A program made the position numbers and the translations under genes. Below are positions 34,665 to 41,905 of a DNA stretch of 64,000 nucleotides, piece after piece. Under the pieces are notes generated by a model, which was given only the letters and a program-made list of their open reading frames with translations, did no database searches and was not told the origin of the DNA. Source of the DNA: Marinospirillum sp031581385 (GTDB lineage Bacteria > Pseudomonadota > Gammaproteobacteria > Pseudomonadales > Halomonadaceae); contig NZ_CP085242.1 in the NCBI RefSeq assembly GCF_044810985.1, forward strand, positions 1,054,001 to 1,118,000. The letters run 5' to 3'. Within the stretch, counting starts at the first letter, position 1; each line of letters opens with the position of its first letter.

Positions 34665-34760
34665 GCAAGGTGTCTGCTTGTGTCAGGACGCGTAAATACA
34701 TCCCTGTAAGCTCTGGCTGCAACTTCCTGTTGCAGACAGCCTGCACAAGCAACACCTTGC
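34665..34760 (-). repeat. Palindromic repeat element, family 1, copy B
   Basis: A 96-bp nested palindrome between the DUF934 gene and cysH. Outer arms GCAAGGTGT/ACACCTTGC continue as TGCTTGTG/CACAAGC. On the minus strand the inner hairpin is CTGCAAC-AGGAA-GTTGCAG, followed by the same conserved block GAGCTTACAGGGATGTATTT as copy A. It lies 25 bp upstream of the cysH start and so probably forms part of its leader. Confidence 0.88.
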
Positions 34761-34818
34761 ACTTGTACGAAAATAAAGTGGAAGTTGTTGCTACCAGCAT
34801 ACAGGTGGAAGGCACCGA

Positions 34819-35316
34819 CTAGGCCGGAGTGGTTTCAACGTTTTCAGCCGCTTTAGCTTGGTAGCTGACACTGATTTCCGAGAAGGCCTTGAGGTCTTCC
34901 GGGTTGAAACGTTCTTCAGCAATTTCAAAAGCATCAAAACCGCAGCGTTCCAGGTAGGCCAGGCGATCCCGTGCCACGTCACCCACGGCGCGCAGTTCGC
35001 CCTGGAAACCGGCGCGGCGCAGCAGGCGAGCCTGGCTGAAGCCACGGCCATCCCGAAACACTGGGAATTCGATGGCAATCAATTCCAGACGTTCCAGCCA
35101 GGGCAGCAGCAGTTCGTGTTCTTCTTCCGTCGTCAACAAAGCACCCAGGCGGCTGACTGCTTGCAGTTCAGCTTCATTCAGTTCAGCCAGTTTGGCAGCA
35201 GGCAAGACGACCGCTTCAGCCCAGGGTTGGGCTGGCAGTTGTTCGCTTTCAGCATCCGCTTGCAGAAAATGCCAGCTGTCCTCTTCAACCGCTTGGCGAT
35301 TACGTAGCAGGGGCAT
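34819..35316 (-). CDS. DUF934 family protein, sulfite reductase-associated
   Basis: A 165-residue protein of the DUF934 family, recognised by its position in the cys cluster and by the motif GRGFSQARLLRR followed by GDVARDRLAYLERCGFDAF near the C-terminus. It is commonly encoded directly beside the cysI-type sulfite reductase and is thought to be an accessory factor. Here it is separated from cysI by the LysR/DMT pair. ATG 35316 has GAGGAG upstream. Confidence 0.88.
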   Translation of the reverse strand: MPLLRNRQAVEEDSWHFLQADAESEQLPAQPWAEAVVLPAAKLAELNEAELQAVSRLGALLTTEEEHELLLPWLERLELIAIEFPVFRDGRGFSQARLLRRAGFQGELRAVGDVARDRLAYLERCGFDAFEIAEERFNPEDLKAFSEISVSYQAKAAENVETTPA

Positions 35317-35426
35317 AAAGTCGTTTCTCCTCATCAGAAGTTTCTTTGCCCCGCAGTCTAGCGGTTTCCATGACAAACAAAAAATACTAAGTAGAGCTTT
35401 TTATAGATCAACAAAGAATATAAAGT

Positions 35427-36356
35427 TTATTTCAACAGCCCGCTGTTGTGTGCCTGGCTGACCAGCCAACGCCGGAGTAGCTGAATACCGGCCTCCCGGC
35501 GGCGTGCCTGCTTCCAGGCAAAGTAAAAGTGATCCCCGGTGGCCACGGCATGACAAGGCAGACGGACAAAATCACCGCTGTCCTTCTGGTTGCTGAGCAT
35601 ATAATCGTTGGTCAGGGCAATGCCCTGATGAAAGCGCGCCGCTTCCAGCGCCAACAGCATATGGCTGAAATGCTGCAGTCTGGACCCGGACGGAAGGGCT
35701 TCTCCCGTGACAGCAAACCAGGCCTGCCAGTCACCTGCGGTACGCTGATAAATACTGTGGGTGGACAAAAGCGGATAGCGAATCAGGTCTGCAGTGCTCA
35801 GCCGAACCTCATCAGAATCCAGTTGCAACTCCCGTTGCATGCGATGCCAGTAATCCCGGCTCACCACCGGAAAAAGCTGCTCTTCATACAAAAGCTCATA
35901 ATCAAAAGCCGCCGAGGTTTTCTGAATAGTGATGAAGCAGTCGGCCACCCGATCCGAAAGCACCGGATTTTCCCCGGTCATTTCCAGAGACAATTCCAGT
36001 TGCGGGCAGGCTTGCTGCAAGTTCGGCAGACGCGGCACCAGCCAGCGCACGGCAAAGGAGCTGTAAACACTCAGACGCAGGCTGGATTTTTCCTGCCCCA
36101 GTAGCCGCTCACTGGCCTTTTCCAGCTCCAGCAAAACTGAAGTGACCGCTTCCTGATACTGACGCCCCTCCTCAGTCAACTGCAAATGCCGACCACTGCG
36201 TAAAAACAAAGGCTCACCCAGATAGCTTTCCAGCTGCTTGATCTGATGACTCACGGCACTCTGAGTGATCGCCAGTTCCCGGGCAGCCTGTGAAAAGCTG
36301 TTCAGGCGGGCAACAGCCTCAAACACGGGCAGAGATTTCAGAGGTGGCAGCTTCAT
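35427..36356 (-). CDS. LysR-family transcriptional regulator
   Basis: A 309-residue regulator with an N-terminal winged helix (residues about 5-65: LPVFEAVARLNSFSQAARELAITQSAVSHQIKQLE) and a substrate-binding co-inducer domain, of the GcvA-like group. It is divergent from the DMT transporter, the classical arrangement for a LysR and its target. The 102-bp gap contains a TTATCAGATAA palindrome (36394-36404). Together with the transporter it interrupts the cysI-DUF934 order. Confidence 0.92.
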   Translation of the reverse strand: MKLPPLKSLPVFEAVARLNSFSQAARELAITQSAVSHQIKQLESYLGEPLFLRSGRHLQLTEEGRQYQEAVTSVLLELEKASERLLGQEKSSLRLSVYSSFAVRWLVPRLPNLQQACPQLELSLEMTGENPVLSDRVADCFITIQKTSAAFDYELLYEEQLFPVVSRDYWHRMQRELQLDSDEVRLSTADLIRYPLLSTHSIYQRTAGDWQAWFAVTGEALPSGSRLQHFSHMLLALEAARFHQGIALTNDYMLSNQKDSGDFVRLPCHAVATGDHFYFAWKQARRREAGIQLLRRWLVSQAHNSGLLK

Positions 36357-36393
36357 TATCTAATTTTCTAATAGCAGGTTATAAAAGATCATT

Positions 36394-36404
36394 TTATCAG
36401 ATAA
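36394..36404. promoter_or_regulatory. Palindrome in the LysR/DMT divergent gap
   Basis: TTATCAGATAA is a perfect 11-bp palindrome in the divergent promoter region and a candidate LysR half-site. Weak evidence, as the gap is AT-rich. Confidence 0.3.
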
Positions 36405-36458
36405 GTGGAGCCACCTAGAATAGCCAGCACTTCACGCACCAACAGAGCAAGAAAAGAA

Positions 36459-37847
36459 ATGTCAGGAAAAACCATCAACAGCGCCATCTTTTTACTGATT
36501 CTGGGCAATGCCCTGGCTATTCTGTCCGATGTTTTCATCAAAATGCTGGAGCCGGGAACCCCGATTTTCCAGTTTGCTTTTCTGCGCTGTCTGATCACGG
36601 TACTGCTGCTGTTGCCTTTGAGCCAGCAAATCAATCGTCAACAGTTGTTTGCAGGGTGGAAAATGCATTGGCTGAGAGCCCATATTCACCTGGGCGGGAT
36701 TGTTTGTATGGTTGTGGCACTGATGCACCTGCCGCTGGCGACGGCCAATGCCATTTTTTATGCGGCACCGTTAATCGTTTTGGTGTTTTCAGTGATGTTT
36801 TTTGGTGAAAAGCTGACACCCCTAAGTCTGATTGCTGTGATCAGTGGTTTTCTGGGGATTCTGGTGATTTTGCGGCCGGTGGAAGTCAACTGGGCAGCTG
36901 GCGCCGCTCTGGGTGCGGCCTTTGCCCTGGCGCTGAGTGCGCTGCTGGTTCGCAAGCTGCCCAGATCCCAGAGCACTGTCCACAAGCTGCTGCTGGGCTA
37001 TCTCTTGATACTGCCCACTTCAGCCGTGTTGGCCTGGTGGGAAGGCGGTGGCTGGAACCCGGAATTACTGGGCTATGCCCTGGCCTCAGCCATTTTTATT
37101 CTCGGTTATAACATCACCGTGCTTCTGGCCTATCAGCAGGTGGATGCCAGCCAGGTGACCAGCGCCGAATACACCGGCCTGATCTGGGCCGTGGCTCTGG
37201 GCTGGATTTTCTTTGCCGAAGTCCCTGACCTCTGGTTTGTGATCGGCAGCAGCATGATCGTTATCCCACTGCTGCTGATCGCCTGGCGGCAAGGTCGAAA
37301 GCGTTTTTCAGGCTGGCTGATAAACCGCTTTCTTGAAGGGCTCCATCCCCACCCGTTCATAGGTCTGCAAAAAGCTTTCCCCTTCTTCACGCTGTTCCAG
37401 GTAGGTTTCCAGCAAGATGCGCAGGGTGGCGGGTACTTCTTCTGCCGGTACAGCCCGGCCCAGCACCTTGCCCAGTCTGGCATTTTCCGTGGCATTGCCG
37501 CCCAGGGTGATCTGATACCAGTCCTCGCCCTTTTTATCGACACCCAGAATGCCGATATGCCCGATATGGTGGTGCGCGCAGGCATTGATGCAACCGGACA
37601 TGTTCAGCTGGATATCGCCCAGGTCATGCAGGTAATCCAGGTCTTCAAAGGCCTGATTGATTTCATCGGCAATATTCAGGGTCCGGGCATTGGCCAGGTT
37701 ACAGAAATCAAAACCGGGGCAGACGATCATGTCGCTCAGGGTGTTGATATTGGCTCGGGCCAGATTGGCATCCTGCAGACGCTGCCAAAGCGCAAAAAGA
37801 TCTTTTTGCTGAACGTCAGTCAGTACCAGGTTCTGATCCTGGGTTGA
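36459..37847 (+). CDS. DMT-superfamily (EamA) transporter without its own stop codon
   Basis: Residues 1 to about 283 form a complete ten-segment EamA/RhaT-type permease (ILGNALAILSDVFIKMLEPG at the start; AEYTGLIWAVALGWIFFAEV in the last third). No stop codon occurs at the expected end. The frame continues 179 residues through 37308-37847, entirely antisense to the 3' third of the sulfite reductase gene, with a composition unlike a transporter. The native 3' end has apparently been lost. Whether a 462-residue protein accumulates is unknown. Substrate unknown; the divergent LysR probably controls it. Confidence 0.8.
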   Translation: MSGKTINSAIFLLILGNALAILSDVFIKMLEPGTPIFQFAFLRCLITVLLLLPLSQQINRQQLFAGWKMHWLRAHIHLGGIVCMVVALMHLPLATANAIFYAAPLIVLVFSVMFFGEKLTPLSLIAVISGFLGILVILRPVEVNWAAGAALGAAFALALSALLVRKLPRSQSTVHKLLLGYLLILPTSAVLAWWEGGGWNPELLGYALASAIFILGYNITVLLAYQQVDASQVTSAEYTGLIWAVALGWIFFAEVPDLWFVIGSSMIVIPLLLIAWRQGRKRFSGWLINRFLEGLHPHPFIGLQKAFPFFTLFQVGFQQDAQGGGYFFCRYSPAQHLAQSGIFRGIAAQGDLIPVLALFIDTQNADMPDMVVRAGIDATGHVQLDIAQVMQVIQVFKGLIDFIGNIQGPGIGQVTEIKTGADDHVAQGVDIGSGQIGILQTLPKRKKIFLLNVSQYQVLILG

Positions 37848-38963
37848 GCGGATTTCGCCAAAACTGAAAGTCTCAGCCAGGTCGGCCACGGTATCCATCT
37901 GCTGATGGGTGATATCACCGGGGGCACCCAGCAGGGGTTTCAGAGAAAGATGCACAATCCGGTATCCGGGAACCCGATGCGCCTGAGTGTTCTGCTGATA
38001 CCAGATACGGAAATCCTGATTACTGCTCAGGGCCTGTTCCAGGCTGGTATCTTCAGCAGCGGCTGGATCATAAGCAAAGGGCTGGAAGTGCGCCTTGATT
38101 TCATCAATACGCTCCTGGGTCAGACGCAGCTCACCACCCTTGAGGTGCTGCCATTCCTCTTCCACCAGACGACGGAATTCTTCAATACCCTGGGCCGCAA
38201 CCAGGATCTTGATTCGGGCCTTGTATTTGTTGTCACGCCGGCCTTTAAGGTTGTAAATCCGTAAAATCGCTTCCAGATAGCTGAACAGCTCTTCCGGTTC
38301 CAGATACTCGCGAATCACCTTGCCGATAAAGGGTGTGCGACCCAGACCGCCACCCACCAGCACCTTGAAGCCCTGCTCACCGGCTTCATTACGCACCAGC
38401 TCCAGACCGATATCATGCACGCGTGCTGACGCCCGATCACTGGGGCCACCGCTGACGGCAATCTTGAATTTGCGCGGCAGGTAGGCAAATTCCGGGTGCA
38501 AGGTGGACCACTGACGAATCAGCTCACACCAGGGACGCGGATCTTCCACCTCATCGGCTGCAACCCCGGCCAAGGGGTCTGTGGTAGTGTTGCGAATACA
38601 GTTGCCAGAAGTCTGAATGGCGTGCATCTGTACCTTGGCCAACTCAGCCAGAATATCCGGCACCTCTTCCAGCTTCGGCCAGTTGAACTGGAGGTTGGTG
38701 CGGGTGGTGAAATGGGCGTAACCCTTGTCCCAGGTTCGCGAGATGTGCGCAAAAGTCCGCATCTGCTCGGCAGAAAAAGTCCCGTAGGGGATCGCCACCC
38801 GCAACATGGGGGCCTGACGCTGAATGTAAAGACCATTCATCAGGCGCAGGGCCAGAAACTCTTCCTCCGGCAAATCACCGGCCAGAAAACGCCGTGTCTG
38901 ATCGCGGTACTGAGCCACCCGGTCATCCACCAGTTGCTGATCGACTTCGTTATACCTGTACAT
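37308..38963 (-). CDS. cysI: Sulfite reductase (siroheme/iron-sulfur hemoprotein)
   Basis: A 551-residue nitrite/sulfite reductase. The coupled siroheme-[4Fe-4S] ligands are C415, C421 (CPGFDFC) and C458, C462 (CINAC). RTNLQFNWP and GNCIRNTTTDP near the N-terminus belong to the substrate and siroheme site. It reduces sulfite to sulfide with six electrons. ATG 38963 has GAAGGTGG upstream. Its 3' 540 bp are overlapped antisense by the transporter frame. No separate flavoprotein subunit (cysJ) is present, so the electron donor may be ferredoxin. Confidence 0.93.
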   Translation of the reverse strand: MYRYNEVDQQLVDDRVAQYRDQTRRFLAGDLPEEEFLALRLMNGLYIQRQAPMLRVAIPYGTFSAEQMRTFAHISRTWDKGYAHFTTRTNLQFNWPKLEEVPDILAELAKVQMHAIQTSGNCIRNTTTDPLAGVAADEVEDPRPWCELIRQWSTLHPEFAYLPRKFKIAVSGGPSDRASARVHDIGLELVRNEAGEQGFKVLVGGGLGRTPFIGKVIREYLEPEELFSYLEAILRIYNLKGRRDNKYKARIKILVAAQGIEEFRRLVEEEWQHLKGGELRLTQERIDEIKAHFQPFAYDPAAAEDTSLEQALSSNQDFRIWYQQNTQAHRVPGYRIVHLSLKPLLGAPGDITHQQMDTVADLAETFSFGEIRSTQDQNLVLTDVQQKDLFALWQRLQDANLARANINTLSDMIVCPGFDFCNLANARTLNIADEINQAFEDLDYLHDLGDIQLNMSGCINACAHHHIGHIGILGVDKKGEDWYQITLGGNATENARLGKVLGRAVPAEEVPATLRILLETYLEQREEGESFLQTYERVGMEPFKKAVYQPA

Positions 38964-39252
38964 AGGGCTAGGCCACCTTCTATAAAATGTTGACGACTGA
39001 CTGGCTGCGGGCAAGAAAATTTTTACGCGTCCTGATCAACAAGATCGAGCCAAGCAGCTTCTTCAGCAATGAATGTCGGCAAGGGTAACGCCTCTGCTTT
39101 ATAACATAAAATACTCAATTATCATTTTGATATAACCAAAACAATCCAGCCTCATATCCCCTAAAGCTATTACAAAATTCCCAGATATTCTTTTTGGTTT
39201 GAATAAACTCAAGGCATACTGCTGCCAATCAGAATCAACAGGAGTTTATCAC
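38964..39252. other. Divergent cysI-cysD control region with a relic of repeat family 1
   Basis: This 289-bp gap should hold the promoters of both cysI and cysD. TTTACGCGTCCTGA at 39022-39035 is identical to the right end of the family 1 repeat block, without the rest of the element. The stretch 39105-39150 is AT-rich and could hold CysB-type sites, but I could not define one. Confidence 0.5.
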
Positions 39253-40170
39253 ATGCTTCAGCCAGCCCCTGAGCGGCTTACCCATCTCAAGCAACTGGAA
39301 GCGGAAAGCATTCACATTATCCGTGAAGTGGCCGCCAGTTTTGACAACCCGGTGATGCTCTATTCCGTCGGCAAGGATTCCACTGTGATGCTGCATCTGG
39401 CGCGCAAGGCTTTTGCGCCAGGTACGCCGCCTTTCCCACTGCTGCACGTGGACACCACCTGGAAATTCCGTGAGATGATCGAGTTTCGTAACCGCATGGC
39501 GAAAGAGGCGGGTATGGAATTACTGGTGCATATCAATCAGGAAGGGGTGGATATGAACATCAACCCCATGGTTCACGGGTCGGCCCTGCATACCGACATC
39601 ATGAAAACCCAGAGCCTCAAGCAGGCGCTGGACAAGTACGGTTTTGATGCTGCCTTTGGCGGTGCCCGGCGGGATGAAGAAAAGTCCCGCGCCAAGGAGC
39701 GTATTTTCTCCTTCCGCGACAAGAACCACCGCTGGGACCCGAAAAACCAGCGCCCGGAACTCTGGAATCTCTACAACACCCAGGTCAAGAAAGGCGAAAG
39801 CATTCGCGTTTTCCCCCTGTCCAACTGGACGGAACTGGATATCTGGCAATACATCTGGCTGGAAAACCTGCCCATTGTCCCTCTTTATTATGCTGCTGAA
39901 CGTCCTGTAGTTGAGCGCGATGGCACCTGGATCATGGTCGATGATGAACGCCTGCCCCTGGAAGACGGTGAAAAGCCCGAGATGAAATCCGTGCGCTTCA
40001 GAACCCTGGGTTGCTACCCGCTGACCGGCGCCATTGAATCCGAAGCGGCCACCCTGCCGGACATTATTCAGGAAATGCTGCTGACCACCACTTCCGAGCG
40101 CCAGGGCCGCATGATTGATAAGGATGCGCGCGGTTCCATGGAACAGAAAAAAATGGAGGGCTATTTCTAA
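39253..40170 (+). CDS. cysD: Sulfate adenylyltransferase subunit 2
   Basis: A 305-residue PP-loop enzyme: ESIHIIREVAASFDNPVMLYS and VGKDSTVMLHLARKAF carry the pyrophosphate loop (SVGKDST). It adenylates sulfate to APS, driven by the CysN GTPase. ATG 39253 has CAGGAG upstream. The stop overlaps the cysN start by one base (TAATG). Confidence 0.96.
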   Translation: MLQPAPERLTHLKQLEAESIHIIREVAASFDNPVMLYSVGKDSTVMLHLARKAFAPGTPPFPLLHVDTTWKFREMIEFRNRMAKEAGMELLVHINQEGVDMNINPMVHGSALHTDIMKTQSLKQALDKYGFDAAFGGARRDEEKSRAKERIFSFRDKNHRWDPKNQRPELWNLYNTQVKKGESIRVFPLSNWTELDIWQYIWLENLPIVPLYYAAERPVVERDGTWIMVDDERLPLEDGEKPEMKSVRFRTLGCYPLTGAIESEAATLPDIIQEMLLTTTSERQGRMIDKDARGSMEQKKMEGYF

Positions 40171-41864
40171 TGAGCCACCAGTCAGAATTGATCGCTGAAG
40201 ATATTCACGCCTATCTCAAACAGCACGAAGACAAACAACTGCTGCGCCTTTTAACCTGTGGCAGTGTTGATGATGGCAAATCCACCCTCATCGGCCGTCT
40301 GCTGCACGACAGTAAAATGATCTATGAAGACCAGCTGGAAGCCCTGGAAAAGGACAGCAAAACCAGTGGCACCACGGGCGAAACCATGGATCTGGCCCTG
40401 CTGGTCGATGGCCTGCAAGCTGAACGCGAACAGGGCATCACCATTGATGTCGCCTACCGTTATTTCTCCACCACCCGGCGCAAATTCATTATTGCCGATA
40501 CACCGGGTCATGAGCAGTACACCCGCAATATGGTTACCGGTGCATCCAACTGTGAGCTGGCGATTATTCTGATTGATGCCCGCAAAGGGGTTCAGGTACA
40601 AACCTGCCGCCATACCTATCTGGTCTCGCTGCTGGGCATCAAGCATCTGGTTGTGGCCGTCAACAAGATGGATCTGGTGGATTACAGCGAAGAAACCTTC
40701 AACCAGATCCGTGACGACTATCTGCAATTCACGGCAGGCCTGAACTTGCCCGAAGTGCATTTTGTACCCCTGTCCGCTCTGGATGGCGACAATGTCGTCA
40801 GCCCCTCAGCGAACATGGACTGGTACGCAGGTCAGCCACTGATGGAGCTGCTGGAAAGTGTGGACACCCAGGCGGATACCCGCCATCAGCCGCTGCGTTT
40901 CCCCGTGCAGTATGTGAATCGTCCTCACCTGAATTTTCGCGGTTATTGCGGGACTCTGACCTCCGGGCAGGTCAAGCCCGGCGATTCCATTACAGCCCTG
41001 CCCTCCGGCAAGACCAGTCGCGTCCAATCCATCGTCACCTATGAAGGTGAGCTGGAATCGGCCTATGCGCCCATGGCCGTGACTTTGACGCTGGAAGATG
41101 AAATCGATATTTCCCGGGGCGACCTGCTGGTGCGCACCGGAGAAGAGCCGCCGGTACTGGATCGCTTTGAAGCCGAACTGGTGTGGATGGCTGAAGAACC
41201 CCTGGTCCAGGGCAAAACCTATCTGCTCAAACTGGGCAGCAGTCAGATCAATGCCCGTATCACGGCTCTGCACTATAAAACCGAGGTCAACACCCTGGAG
41301 CACCAGGCTACTTCCAGCCTGGAACTCAATGAAATTGCCCGGGTGGAAATCCAACTGGAAAAACCTCTGGCGACTGATGCTTACCTGGATCTGCCCGGCA
41401 CCGGCAGTTTCATCCTGATCGACCGCCTTAATCAGGCCACAGCCGCTGCCGGTATGATCCAGAAGGCCGGAGAAGATGCAGCCAGCCACGGCATCAGCAA
41501 ACAAGCCGTCACCGCAGAAGAGCGCACAGCACGTCTGGGACAGCAACCCGCAAAAATCGAACTCAGTGGCGGAGACGCCAACCTGAGACGCGAACTGCTG
41601 CAGCAACTGGAACGCCTGCTGTTTGATCGTGGACGCCTGCCGCTGCAGCTGACCGAAGAAGAACTCAACACTGACCTGGCTCGCCAGCAGCCAGCACTGG
41701 AGCAACTGCTGCTCAGCAAAGGCTTCCTGTTGCTCACGGCCAGTGCTTCAGATCAGAAGGAACTCCAGGCCCAGATCAGCGGACTGGAAGCACCTCTGAA
41801 CCTGCAAGCCGACACCGCAGTGCAAAGTCTCTTCCAGAAACTTAAAGAGCTGCGTATTATTTGA
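40170..41864 (+). CDS. cysN: Sulfate adenylyltransferase subunit 1 with decayed APS-kinase-like tail
   Basis: A 564-residue protein, about 90 residues longer than E. coli CysN. Residues 1 to about 440 are the EF-Tu-like GTPase: CGSVDDGKST (G1), ADTPGHEQYTRNM (G3), NKMDLVDY (G4). The tail (about 448-560) follows the pattern of the CysC domain of CysNC fusions (EERTARLGQQPAKIELSGG, then LERLLFDRGRLPLQL), but where CysC has a GxSGSGKST loop this protein reads GGDANLRRE. APS kinase activity is therefore not expected. This agrees with the APS-type CysH. Confidence 0.93.
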   Translation: MSHQSELIAEDIHAYLKQHEDKQLLRLLTCGSVDDGKSTLIGRLLHDSKMIYEDQLEALEKDSKTSGTTGETMDLALLVDGLQAEREQGITIDVAYRYFSTTRRKFIIADTPGHEQYTRNMVTGASNCELAIILIDARKGVQVQTCRHTYLVSLLGIKHLVVAVNKMDLVDYSEETFNQIRDDYLQFTAGLNLPEVHFVPLSALDGDNVVSPSANMDWYAGQPLMELLESVDTQADTRHQPLRFPVQYVNRPHLNFRGYCGTLTSGQVKPGDSITALPSGKTSRVQSIVTYEGELESAYAPMAVTLTLEDEIDISRGDLLVRTGEEPPVLDRFEAELVWMAEEPLVQGKTYLLKLGSSQINARITALHYKTEVNTLEHQATSSLELNEIARVEIQLEKPLATDAYLDLPGTGSFILIDRLNQATAAAGMIQKAGEDAASHGISKQAVTAEERTARLGQQPAKIELSGGDANLRRELLQQLERLLFDRGRLPLQLTEEELNTDLARQQPALEQLLLSKGFLLLTASASDQKELQAQISGLEAPLNLQADTAVQSLFQKLKELRII

Positions 41865-41874
41865 TCGACCCCTA

Positions 41875-41897
41875 CAGAGCCCAGGGAGAGGGCTCTG
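41875..41897. terminator. Possible bidirectional stem-loop between cysN and the decarboxylase
   Basis: CAGAGCCC-AGGGAGA-GGGCTCTG is a perfect 8-bp stem in the 41-bp gap between convergent genes. No T-run follows on either side, so termination efficiency is uncertain. Confidence 0.5.
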
Positions 41898-41905
41898 CAG
41901 GCTGA

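Noticed and set aside
34640..34762. N-terminal extension of cysH containing LQQEVAARAYRDVFTRP
   Set aside because: The residues are a translation of the family 1 repeat; the same peptide appears in a frame over copy C. The ATG at 34639 gives the normal protein length.
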